The notes below the pieces were generated by a model. It had not been told where the DNA came from, made no database searches, and saw only the letters and a list, made by a program, of their open reading frames with translations. From Owenia fusiformis (taxonomy: Eukaryota > Annelida > Polychaeta > Sabellida > Oweniidae): a stretch of 64,000 nucleotides of DNA. Shown here piece by piece: positions 1 to 12,200 of the stretch. Made by a program: the position numbers and the translations under genes. The DNA is taken from positions 37,233,366 to 37,297,365 of the forward strand of contig CAIIXF020000001.1 in the NCBI GenBank assembly GCA_903813345.2, written 5' to 3'. Position 1 is the stretch's first letter, and every line of letters starts with the position of its first letter.

Positions 1-420
1 AGCCCCAAAACGCCAAATACTAATTAGATATTGAGCTATGACCTTGAAATGATCTTGATCCATAAACACTGACATGGACCTCTGGTCACTTGACTATTGG
101 TCATTAAATAGGACTGTAGCCCCACAGTAGCCAACTACCTAGATATTGACCATTGACCTTGAAATGACCTTGGCATCAGGTCACCTAATCATTGGTCGCC
201 AAAGGCACAATTGTTCTCAATTGCCTTTAAACTCCAAATTGCTAGATATTGACCTTGGAAGTCACCCTATCATGAGTCGCTAGGTGTCATAGCAGATCCC
301 AGGGCCTTAATACACCAAATACTTATATACTGATATTTGACCTTGGAATAACCTTGACCTCAGGTCACACATTCATGATTCACAAAGGGTAACCTCAAAA
401 GTCAATGATACCATTCCTAT
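1..420. repeat. Degenerate ~115-bp tandem repeat
   Basis: About four diverged units are visible. Each carries the words 'ccaaatact', 'agatattgac', 'gaccttgaaatgacc', 'caggtcac' and 'attggtc'. There is no open reading frame of note. The array runs off the left edge of the window. Confidence 0.6.
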
Positions 421-743
421 TTTACCTATTAAATGATTTTTATATATCCGAATAACCATTATATAAGTTTTTGGCAAAGTAAATAATTGTAGGGCTCACA
501 CAAGATCAACTTTTGAAGACTTTTTCGTACTGGTGAAGACTCTCCAGCTTGCAAAGCAGGGGCGATGAATTGAGATTTTTCAGTCGAAACAAGAAAACAA
601 ACATATAATTATTTTTTCTTCAACAAATAAAAAATAAAATTGATTTTACCTTCGTATTTTTTCAAAACATCACTTAATATGACAATGCTGTGAACAAAGT
701 TGATCCTTGTGTGAGCCCTATAATTATTTACTTTGTCAAAATC

Positions 744-1812
744 CGTTTAGTGGTTTTCCTGGAATCGCAATGACAAAATTTATGTAAAACTTCCAGGATG
801 GCCTCCAGAATGCAAGATGGCTGCCGTAAAGTTAATCAGCTCTAGAACTTCTTACTTTTAACATGTGTTAAAATTTGAAATAAATCTGTTAAGGATGCAG
901 TACCAGGTCAGCGTAGAAAAGGTTCCAGACATTAGATTTTGCTCATATTTTTTACAATGTATCGCTATGATGTTATCATCATCCAAGTGCAATATGAAGA
1001 GGATTGACCGTCTGGTAATTACAAAATAAAAAATTTATTTTACCCACCCAAAATGAATCTTTTTACTTTTTTTTACTTTTTTGAGTTTTCAATAGAGCTG
1101 GCACCTTTCGAACCCTGGTTTTCGTATCCACTAATTGCGACTCAAGAACAAGTTTTCCAATAAAAGTGAAAGGGATAAAATATGCTTGATAAAATGTTTG
1201 CAATTTAATTCTTTTCTGGAAACACCATTATCGAAATAAACTATAATTTTTGAATCAGACTAAATGCGAAAATGACGTTCTTGGGAGCTAGCTTTCTCAA
1301 ACCGGAAGTCAAACCTGCGCAAACAGACGTGAAAACCGACCCGGTACTGCATCCTTAAGTTGTTTTCCTGGAATCGCGATGACAAGATTTATCTTGAAAC
1401 GTCCTAGATGGCCACTAGAATGCAAGATGGCTGCCGGAAAGTTAAATAGCTCTAGAACGTCTTACCATGTAACATGTGTGAAAATCTGAAGTAAATCAGT
1501 TTGGTTTTCCTGAAATCGCGATGACAAGATTTATTACAAAACTTCCATGATGGCCGCCAAAATGCAAAATGGCCACCGGAATAGGAATGAGCTCTAGGAC
1601 TTCTTACCATGTAACATCTATCAACATTTGAAGTACATCTGTAAAGTGTTTTTTCTGGAATCGCGATGACAATATTTATCTAAAAAATTCTAAGATGGCC
1701 ACCAGAATTCAAGATGGCTGCCGGAAAGTTAATCAGCTCTAGAATTTCTTATGTAACATGTGTGAAAATTTGAAGTAAATCCATCTGGTGGTTTTCCTGG
1801 AATCGTGATGAC
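744..1812. repeat. ~140-bp tandem repeat interrupted by a TTAA element
   Basis: Units beginning 'ggttttcctggaatcgcgat' recur near 750, 1365, 1500, 1645 and 1790. Each is followed by 'aagatggccgcc', 'gctctagaacttctta' and 'aacatgtgtgaaaatttgaa'. A 462-bp element (893-1354) interrupts the array. A diverged relative of the unit occurs at 56228-56760. Confidence 0.75.
893..1354. mobile_element. Non-autonomous TTAA-flanked DNA transposon (Kolobok/piggyBac-like)
   Basis: The perfect terminal inverted repeat GGATGCAGTACC / GGTACTGCATCC is flanked on both sides by TTAA (889-892 and 1355-1358). The surrounding tandem repeat shows the uninterrupted sequence, so the insertion limits are clear. TTAA duplications are known for piggyBac and Kolobok. 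The GG-type end is less like piggyBac, whose ends usually begin CCY. There is no transposase inside. Confidence 0.75.
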
Positions 1813-2540
1813 TATAAAGTGAGACTTCAGAATGCCACCTTGTCTAACCCCATTTTTGTGCCTTTTGCCCCTGTTTCTATCAATATAAGAGGTAATTTCT
1901 TTATACCTGTCAAACGGTACAATAATTTTATGTGGGAAAGTACCGGACAACAAAACTTGTTTTCACAGGGACCAGATCAGGGACTATACCTCAGGTTTGC
2001 TAACACCCACGTAGACCATGAGCCAATTATTCATTGGAAACTTGGGATAATGGATCCCTCCAGATTATGGGAATATGCCCAATTATTATATCTCATTGTA
2101 CTCTCTACTGAAGAAGAACAGTTTTGCCTAGCCCGTGCCAAAACAACAAACGACATTGTCAAACACTTCATTTTAGAATGTTCATCTCTAAGTGCAACAA
2201 GAGATACATTTTTTAAAAATATTGTTAATCTATTACCTGTTGAAGACTCAATTAACATGTTAAACTCTGATGACGATGTCTTAGTAGAATGTTCATTGGG
2301 TAGTCGCACAGATGTATTACAGATTTACGATTTTGCGAAATGGCAAAAATTTATTAACCTTTGTTCCAATCAAATCAGCGTTATGCTTAAAGAATTCACG
2401 TCGTAAGCAAATATCACCTTATATTACTCATCTCGCCACATATTGTATCTTATGTATATACTGTTATCTAATATTTTGTTTTTGTATTAATTTACTCTCC
2501 AAATTGGAGGAAATAAAGAATCATATCATATCATATTCTA
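1813..2540 (+). pseudogene. 5'-truncated non-LTR retrotransposon, C-terminal end of ORF2
   Basis: An open frame at 1819-2406 (195 codons) has the Cys/His pattern seen after the reverse transcriptase of CR1/Jockey-type LINEs: residues near FCLARAKTTNDIVKHFILEC, then a conserved downstream 'R..FFKNI' block. After the stop there is a short 3' UTR, 'aataaag' at 2511, and a microsatellite-like tail of repeated 'tcata' to about 2540, typical of the 3' end of such elements. There is no RT core, so this is a 5'-truncated dead copy inserted in the preceding tandem array. The start codon is probably not biological. Confidence 0.65.
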
Positions 2541-5232
2541 AGCATACGAACAAAAAATATATTATCATAATGTAAAAATATACTATAATTTTACTGTATA
2601 TGTCGGTGTTTAATTAGTGTAATTACGCAAGTGTGTTTTTCAGATTTTGTTTGATTTTTCAAATATGAGCCAAGCAGATTCAACAAAATTGTGTGGAATA
2701 TTTAGGTAATTTATGATTGGGAACATATTAGTTTTCTTACCATTTAAAACATTTAATTATCAGAATTTTCCGTATAATCGCAAGGGGTCAAACAACAAAT
2801 TATTGTTCATGTCTTATAAAACACAATAAAATAACAAATAGGTAATATAATCGCAAGGGGTCAAGATGGCCACCAGAATTTAATCTAATTAAATGGTACA
2901 GAGGTATTCTTACTCGACGTTACTGCTGGTTATCATCAAGTTTTCTGATGGTTGTTTCTTCTTTGACTTTACCGCTGGATATAATCAAATTTCAGGAAGA
3001 TAGTGATGACGATTTTTCTCAATTATTCATGAATTCGACCAAGTCTTGATGGTTGTTTCATAAGCAACTGACCTATATCTAACTACGAAAAATAGAATTT
3101 TAGCTGCAGTCCCAGTTAGTCAAGGAAGAGCAATAGCCCCTCCCTCATTGATAATGTTCACCGCTGAATAAAAGTCCATAGCTCAAAACGTATTGAGACC
3201 CATTTTGTGAAAAACGAGCATAATTTAAGCATTTGTCATTCTAATTTAAAAGTGATTCATTTGTAGCTTTTATCTTACTAATACCAGAGAAACAATACAA
3301 AACGTCGATACACTGATTACATAATTGTTTGGTATTTAGAAACCTAAATCATATATTTAAAATAATTTTGTATTATTTTCTGTTACATTGTGTACTCCAA
3401 ATTGTGAAAAAGTGATTGGGATTTTATTTTTTGGCAATTTTTTTACCTCTGTTAACGATATTCTAATGAGACTTCTCCGTGGCATTTTTTCTTTATTCCT
3501 TTTTGTTTTGAATTTTTTACACCATAACATTAACTAACTACTCAATATGCAACTTTTCACCACGTAGAATTTTAAAATATTAAGTTTGAAAATTCCATTT
3601 TTATAATGGAGCTCAATGGAAAAACGACATAATTTGAATTGTTTTGAAATGTAGCGGCGCGATTTTCTTGAAATTTACAGATATAATAAATATTGGTAAG
3701 ACGAAATGTTTGAAGAAAAATGAAGAAAATTCACAGTCCTGGTTACGCAAAATATAGAAAATATGAAATAATCATAAAAACCTGTAAAAATAGATTGAGG
3801 GGGTGATAATCATTTTTAATGTGACTTTCACTACTATAGGGTAACCATAGTTTTGGTAATGGTTTACCAATTTTAAAAGCATATCTTCCAGCATATGTAT
3901 CAAGCACAAGTAATACAATAAGTGAGTTATCATTAATTGGAATGGTATTATTGTATTCCTTAGCAATGATGACAAAAAGGTAAAATCAATCATATCACAT
4001 ATCATCAAATCGATCTATTATAATGCATATTAAACAATATAGCACTAGATCTTCAAATTCGAGAATTCAGCTAAATGATAAGATGTCAAAAAGAGTAGTT
4101 TATTTATTGTAAAACATCAAAAATAAAACAAGGTTTGGTCAGGAAGGGAACAGGTGAAATCCTTGGGATATATGAATTAATTAATTATAAGAAACATATT
4201 CATGTTTCTACAATTTAGGGTAACCCTGTGTATTATTCTACTGCCCATGGCTATACCAGTGCAAAATATTACAAAAATATTATTTACTTTTTATCATAAT
4301 TCAATGTGACAATATCAGTCTTATCTTCAAATTTGTCTATAATAGTTTGCCTGTAAGGTTGAGCAAGCAGTCTATTGCATTGATAGTATAAGATGTTGAT
4401 TTTGCAAAGCTTTTATGGGCTAATTCTACAATATGTACAGTAACATATGTAAGGGTGCCAGTTTGTAGTCCAGTATATAGTAAACAAAGGAGTATTTTGG
4501 TCAACTCAATAAATCTGATACACACTACATGAAGTGTTTTCTATGCAATGATTATATACAGGCACTTATTCATTGTTACTGCGAATTTCAAAAGCCTCCA
4601 AATTGGGTGGAATAGAGCATGCAATGTTTTTCAGTTTCAAGCAGGTTTTAGTACATTCTGACCAATTGTATTTTCAGACTTATTCATTTCATGATTATGT
4701 AATACTGACCTACTTATCTTCTTAGCATATCTTTAATGGCAGGCATAATTCAGCCTAAAAGCCGGAAGTATATTAAACGGTTATAATAAGAAATTATTAG
4801 GGAACATCTGTATGTATGCTAATGTTAGGTCAAATATCGCTGCACTATAGTGTGCTACCAGCTCCTTTATCAGACGTCCTAGAGATGTCATACCATGGAC
4901 TAATACATACAGTACATACAGTACATACACACATACATACATACATACATACATACACAGCCTACCACTTGGGGCTGTATTCCCCAGGAGTTTATTAGGG
5001 ACTAGGTCCATCAGACAATATTTCTTATTTCGGTAGGACTAGAAATATGTTCATACAATTATTACAAAAATAAAACTTAAAAATGCGGTATTTAAGACAG
5101 ACCAGCTGGTATATTATATAGGAACTGTATCAGTTTTCGTATTCACTGAACCAAGATATGAGCCCGTTTTCGTATTTTTCTGACTTCATTTACGTAACTT
5201 AAGTGAGGAAGTATATTGATGCTTTTAAAGTC
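2541..5232. other. AT-rich intergenic DNA, no gene recognised
   Basis: Only short open frames without recognisable domains are seen. The word 'tataatcgcaaggggtcaa' occurs twice (about 2771 and 2848). A (cata)n microsatellite lies at about 4910-4960. Confidence 0.5.
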
Positions 5233-5235
5233 TTA

Positions 5236-5727
5236 CACCCCAGTCACATTTCCTACGGCGACCTTGCGGTCTATCATTTCTGCGGCCAGTAGCTTTTCTA
5301 CGCTCGCCGCAGAATTCCTGCGCTCTCGTACTTTTGCAGTCACATTTCCCACGGCAGCCGCACGGTGAATTTTAAATTTATATTGATAAATAATAGTTTT
5401 TTTTCATTTTATTTACATCAGGACAATTTATAAATGTTATTCAAAGTGCTAGGATGTAATATCAAATGAAAAGTGATCGTGAAACATTGACAAATAATGA
5501 TTCAATCTTGTTGAGCCAGTTGATTTCTACGGGGACCTCAGAAATGAACAAATATTATAACTCCGAGTTATAATTTCTACGCCTTCCCTGCGGCCTGTAA
5601 AAATCTGCATACGCCGTACGGAGGCCGCAAGGCGAGCGTAGTTTTTCTACGCTCGCCGCAGAAATTCACCGATTTAATTGTTCTGCGGTCGACTTGCGGC
5701 CGCCGTGCGACAAATGTGACTGGGGTG
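5236..5727. mobile_element. Harbinger-like MITE, copy 1 (CACCCCAGTCACATTT family)
   Basis: The ends are inverted repeats CACCCCAGTCACATTT / AAATGTGACTGGGGTG, flanked by TTA on both sides (5233-5235, 5728-5730). The interior has GC-rich inverted blocks ('tacgctcgccgcagaa') and no coding capacity. A 3-bp TWA duplication is typical of PIF/Harbinger. Two more copies lie at 6352 and 10673. This copy is about 200 bp beyond the poly-A signal of gene A. Confidence 0.8.
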
Positions 5728-5930
5728 TTACGCAGTGATTCGTTTGAAAAAGTTTACATTTTCTGAAACATAAGACCATGAATTACGTTTGTGCCAAAAA
5801 AGGTAGAAATGATTTTGCCTACATCTCACATATTTTTTCGAATAACTGTTGTGCCATTTTGTTACGAAATCGGATCAGGATTAGGTTATGCATTAATAAA
5901 CAACTTACATCTTAGAAGCAATCATATTTC

Positions 5931-5936
5931 TTTATT
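5931..5936 (-). terminator. Poly-A signal AATAAA of gene A
   Basis: AATAAA on the minus strand lies about 40 bases after the gene A stop codon. The paralogue has the same signal in the same context at 54548-54553. Confidence 0.7.
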
Positions 5937-5974
5937 TACCATGTTTCATTTGCAACAAAAATGGTTTGTTCTAT

Positions 5975-6255
5975 TTAATTGGCTCCTAAGACTCTTACAC
6001 TTCCTTTACCACAGACCTTCTCACCAATTTGCATAACGGTGTCTCTGAGTCTTGTAAAGTCTGCGCTTAATATGTTAATCATGAGGTCTGGATTGTCACT
6101 AGCTCCAGAAATACGCATCCATTCTTCTTGTCCAATAACTTGTGGTACACAGTTAGGTTTATTTGGCTTACAGCCCTGAGGCAGACCAACCACCAGGATA
6201 ACCGCGCCAGTGGCTCTTAGGGAATCCGCGTTATCATATGTGTCTTGTACTTTGC
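5975..6255 (-). CDS. Gene A exon 10: second half of VWA domain and stop
   Basis: The acceptor is 'attttag|gc'. The exon encodes the end of the VWA fold, including the core strand VILVVGLPQG and a last helix ending before stop. The closest match in the window is gene B's last exon (54591-54862), with most residues the same. A Harbinger-like MITE ends about 100 bases upstream in the intron. Confidence 0.8.
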
Positions 6256-9200
6256 CTAAAATGGAACATTGTGGTCAGAAACATCGAAGAAGCCTATAGC
6301 TATCTCTCAGTCACACAAAACTAGATCTCAACTTGTCTTATCTCGTCCTAACACCCCAGTCACATTTCCTACGGCGACCTTGCGGTCTATCATTTCTGCG
6401 GCCAGTAACATTTCTACGCTCGCCGTGGAATTTCTGCGCTCTCATACTTTTGCAGTCACATTTCCCACGGCACCCGCACGGTGAATTTTAAATTTCTGTT
6501 GATAAATAATACTTTTTTCATAAATGTTATTCATAGTGCTAGGATGTAATATCAAATGAAAAGTGATCCTGAAACATTGACAAATAATGATTCAATCTTA
6601 AGTTGAGCCAGTTGATTTCTCCGGGGACCTCAGAAATGAACAAATATTATAACTCCGAGTTATAATTTCTACGGCGACCCTGCGGCCTGTAAAAAACTGG
6701 ATACGCCGTACGGAGGCCGCAAGGCGAGCGTAGTTTTTTTACGCTCGCCGCAGAAATACACTGATTTAATTGATCTGCGGTCGACGCACGCCCTCCGTAC
6801 GACAAATGTGACTGGGGTGTTAATCGTAAAACGGACGGTGGTCGGGTTGAAACGTTCTAAAATACGATGCAGGTACTGTAGCGATTTTAGGCATTTTGAT
6901 CGGGTTGTTGTCGGGGCAAATTATTATGTGACTATCTGAGGTTATGTTTTTATCTGATTAAAGTATCCGGTCTTGTGCGCCGCAGATAATGTGGAAGAGG
7001 TCAACATTTAGTCTTAACCTTAAAGCCACTGCAGTAAAATTTCAACAAAATCGCTCCACTACTTTTTCAGTTATAGCAAAAACGAAAAATAGTACTCATA
7101 AAATGGACTCCATTTTTCAAAATGGCCGCTTACTAGCCAAATTGTCATACGAAAGTAAAATATCTGCACTTTTTAAATGGCCGCTCGCTAGTAAAGGAGG
7201 GGGAGTTCTTTGTCGAATGAATTGGGGGCGTTTTTTATGCATTTCGCTTATGTTTTTCATCCAAAAAACATCAATACACTTTTAAACATTTTATTGACTA
7301 CAGGGCGTCGAATAAGTCTGTTCTCCCCATTAACTTTTTTATTTTTAAAGTTATCATACTTTCTAATATATCATTCTATAGCTTATTAAAAATCATTAAT
7401 GAACTCTTTCTAATAAAATTGCTACAATGTTCCTTGAAAGGATGAGGTTGACAATTGGTTACATCAAAAATTGTAAAATTACCAGGATAATGGATGAATG
7501 GTGAAACATTGTTCAAATGTATCAAGAAAGCTCTCAGAAGCCTTGAGAGTGCAACACCCCTGTTTGTGAACAATTTGGAATCGTATCCTCATAGAATTGA
7601 GGCTGTCTGAGCTGAGGGGTCATACACCAAGCTTTCGCAGTGACTGCGACTTTCCAACAAGGTTCGGAAAGACATTTTATTTCATTCTCAAGAATTGGTA
7701 GAAAGGAACAAAAAACAATTGCACTAAAAACAAAAAATGTTAACAAAAACAGTTATATAAAATATATATAAATACTCTTTGCATTAACGGAAAGCCTTGA
7801 TTTGATTGGTTGCGAGAATCGCCTCTAAATGTAAAACCATATATGCTAATACTGTACTAATATGTACTAATATATGAATCCTGGATTGATTGAGTAAGTT
7901 TATTACGCGAGATTGGTACCTTATACTTCTGCTAAGTTAATATATTCGATACACAGTACTGTAGATTCAGTAATCATTATAGTAATTTATAACGTTTTAC
8001 TTGTTCGTTCAATCGATGCAATTGACAATTGCGTATTTCCGTATCACGTTCTCATTGGTTAGTGTGTATGCCATATACCGCAGGTGAATCTGTCATACAC
8101 CGCAGGTGAATATGTCATATTCGTTGCGGAATATGACATATTTTTGTATCGTGTTTACCGAGTAATAAATGAGGCGATATGTTTCTTAAATTTAGATGTA
8201 CGCTATAAACTCAAACAAAAATTCAAACTACCCGCTATTATTTTGATTTGCACCAGACGAAATTTCCACTCCCGGGGAGCACTTTGGTAACACTTTGAAG
8301 GAGGATTCTTGAAAAATCGTTCGAATTTTCACAAAAGGTTTCATGCAATTTCATTGCTTTGTTTAAGCCTCAACTAAAATCATACTCAAAAACCGATACC
8401 ATAATTATAAATTAAAATGAAACATTAAACTCACCAGGTTATATGATAAACCGTTTCGGGCATCGCTTTGAGTTTAACTGTGGATATTTAAATCAATGTA
8501 AGTCGGCATGTATTCGACAGTTAATGTACACATATGATGTATGCATCAACGTGTGACTTAAATATCAATTCGTGATCATCATATTTGGCTTTCAAAAATT
8601 AAGGTGGAAGTTACAATGATAGGATAATACCGAAAACGTCAATCACATCCAAATATCCGAACGATGTCAAGTATTAACAATACACTTTTCGTGCATCTCG
8701 AACAAGGCAAGGCTCTGTGATCCAGCAATGTATTCCGAAAGAATAAATTCACAAATATCAACAATTTTCAGGAGTAGGAGATTACATTCGAAATCACAAC
8801 TTTCAAAATATTTGTTTCAACCGAGAATTGTAAGAACTTGAAACATATTTTTAGTTTTTCAAACCGCATATCCTCATTTACGTTCTTTGACAAGGATGAA
8901 TCCATTTGAAAATATGGATTTTCTTGATTATTCTTCAAAACCACCCTTGAAATATTAGTATGTAGGATATTACAATGTAAATGGACACGCATCTGTTTGC
9001 TCCATATCATGAAAAAATAAATGCAACTACCATCTGTCAATATTCGAAAACAGAAAGTTCATTCTATATTTAAAAAAGAAAAAATACATTTTTTTGTTTT
9101 TAGTGCAATTGTTTTTTGTTCCTTTCAACCAATTCTTGAGAATGAAATAAAATGTCTTTTCGAACCTCGTCGAACAAAATAGCATATACAACATTTTCTT

Positions 9201-12200
9201 AGACCTCTCAATATTACAGTTACACAAAGGAAATTTTGGTTGATTTAACAAAAAGTATGCAAAAACCTAAAACAAAACCCCCAAAATAGATTAAAATTAA
9301 GATAAACCTTTTATATCATTAACAAGATTTTAAAATCAACCAAACTTTCCTTTGGTGAGTTCCGCTTCAACATGAGAGCAGTGCAGACAGTGGTAGCAGA
9401 GTAGAGCAGTCCGGCAGAGTAGAGAGCAGTGCAGACAGGCAGAGCATAGTAGACAGTCAGAGAAGAAGGCCGAGACGACAGGTAGCAGAGCTGACAGGCA
9501 GAGTAGAGAGCAGGGAGATAGGCAAATCAGATAGATAGAGTAGACCGGCAGAATTGAGAGCAGGCAGGCAAGGTACAGACAGACAACTTGGAGCCAGAGT
9601 GTTTTTGATTCTTATCTATAGAGACATTGTACGTGTATCTGATCGCGTTTTTAGCCATAAAGGCATGTGAGGACATTCCTGAAATTTATTGTTATAATCA
9701 TAGTGTTTAATAGATTGTTAAAGTCCCGTAGTTGATCGTTTTGTACATTTGTGTGTTCTCCATCTTCTAGCTCAGCGACAGCTGAAGCACCAAACCAGCT
9801 CGGCGCCTGTGAGAAACACCTCCGAATCCCTTGTTATCGCCACCAGACCTTCTCCGAGGGAGTACGGGTTCTCGGCGGAAGTTCTGGCGCGCGACAATAT
9901 ATTATCAATGAGTGAAGCAGAAGTATTTGTTATTCGTTTCGGTCTATATATGAGAGGGAAATAATGCCAAGCTCTGTTATTGTATTTAGGAGAATAGAGG
10001 ATCCGTGAGCAGGGGCGTTATCCTGGTGGACCGTATAGGTCGACATTGCTCTTTGAGGACGTTGAAGTGTGTGACTAGGGATGTGCAGTGTTTACTGCAG
10101 ACATCCGCTGATTGAGATTCTAGTGCGATATTCCTCTCAGATCTCTTTTCACCTCTGTAAGAAAATACATATAATTCAAACTGACAACATCAAGATTTGA
10201 CCATATCAACAGTTTTTATTCATCAAAGTGATTATTTGATGTATAACAATAATTCATCATGTAAACCCTTAAGGTTGCCCCGTGTATCCGTGACAATGGT
10301 TACCCTAGTAACCATAACTTTGTCAATACTAAGTCGGTTGTCCAGAGATTTGGGTAGAATAAGGTCAGATATGTGTTGCTTATGTTGTAAAAAATTTCAT
10401 GAAGAAATATGCAAGATAACAAAAGTTATAACAAAATTAGCAATGCTTATTGAACGCCCTGTACATCCACAAAATGTACATAAACAGACCAGACACTGGT
10501 CTTTAATTCATAATATTATAAACTGTATTATAGATTTTACGAATTGAAAATTAATTATATTAACACACCAATACTGGTGGATGAAATAGATAAATAAATA
10601 AATGGCACTTTCTTATATACTGTAGTACCTGTAACATGGTAGCATGGTAACATCGCAGTACCTGCCATGTTACACCCCAGTCACATTTCCTACGGCGACC
10701 TTGCGGTCTATCATTTCTGCGGCCAGTAGCTTTTCTACGCTCGCCGCAGAATTTCTGCGCTCTCATACTTCTGCAGTCACATTTCCCACGGCACCCGCAC
10801 GGTGAATTTTAAATTTCTGTTGATAAATAATACTTTTTTCATAAATGTTATTCATAGTGCTAGGATGTAATATCAAATGAAAAGTGATCGTGAAACATTG
10901 ACAAATGATGATTCAATCTTGTTGAGCCAGTTGATTTCTACGGGGACCTCAGAAATGAACAAATATTATAACTCCGAGTTATAATTTCTACGCCTTCCCT
11001 GCGGCCTGTAAAAATCTGCATACGCCGTACGGAGGCCGCAAGGCGAGCGTAGTTTTTCTACGCTCGCCGCAGAAATTCACCGATTTAATTGTTCTGCGGT
11101 CGACTTGCGGCCGCCGTGCGACAAATGTGACTGGGGTGTAAATTGCCCGAACGAGCCACCTATTGGTGAAAGTGATAACTGCTTGCATCTGGGTAATCGG
11201 AGAATGCTCTTCTTTGAATATTTTGAAGATAAGATACAAAAAATATTTGATGGACAAAATTTCTATAGATAGGACTTGATTTAGATTCTATTAATTATTA
11301 CAAAATATATCATTATGGGTCTTTAATGCATCTAGTCACAATTACCACCCCAAGCAGTATTTGTGAAAATATCATTACCATGTTATCATACTCCACCCTT
11401 TCTTGCCCCTTCCCAACGGCTATTAATGTGCTCTTATTTATACTTATTTATTTATTTATTTATTTATTTGCGCTGCTATTCTTATATTCAATTTATGTTC
11501 AATCAATCAAACAGTATATGACATATATTGATGATTGCGCCGTATTTGTGATACAGTTGAATATGCCATGCATACCTGCGGTATATGGCACATTCTGCAG
11601 GTGAGTATGCGATACATTGATTTCAGTGAATACCGATACTCACATGCGGAATATGAAATATTTACTTGTGGAATATGCCATATACCGCAGGTGAAAACGT
11701 GATACAGAAAGCCAGAACAGATAATTGGTTGCAAAATCGACTCTAGATGTAGAATTACGCTGGGTTACCAATATAGTTAGTGCTTCGAGTACTAATATAT
11801 GAATCCTGAAAATATTGAGTAAGTTATTACTTGAGATTGCTGAGTAATACTAAGTCTTTGCATTAGATTATATATCCAATGCACCGTGCTATTGATTTAG
11901 TAATCATTACTAAAAACTAATTTAACTTTTACCCGTTCGTTCAATCGATGCAATTGACAATTGCGTTCTTCCGTATGACGTTCTCATTGGTTGGTGAGAG
12001 TATGCCATGTACTGCAGGTGAATCTGTCATACACCGTAAGTTAATATGCCATATTCGTTGCGGAATTTGACATATATTTGTTTCGCGTTTACCGCGTAAC
12101 AGCATACAGTATACACCTATCTAGGTATTAAGGAAATAAGAAATAAATGAGTAATCAGACATCAAGATTGCAAGCAATCTTACAGAGGGGTCGCGGGCCT

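Noticed and set aside
10197-10547. 116-codon plus-strand frame
   Set aside because: No recognisable domain or splice context, and hydrophobic patches are expected in AT-rich DNA. Not called as a gene.
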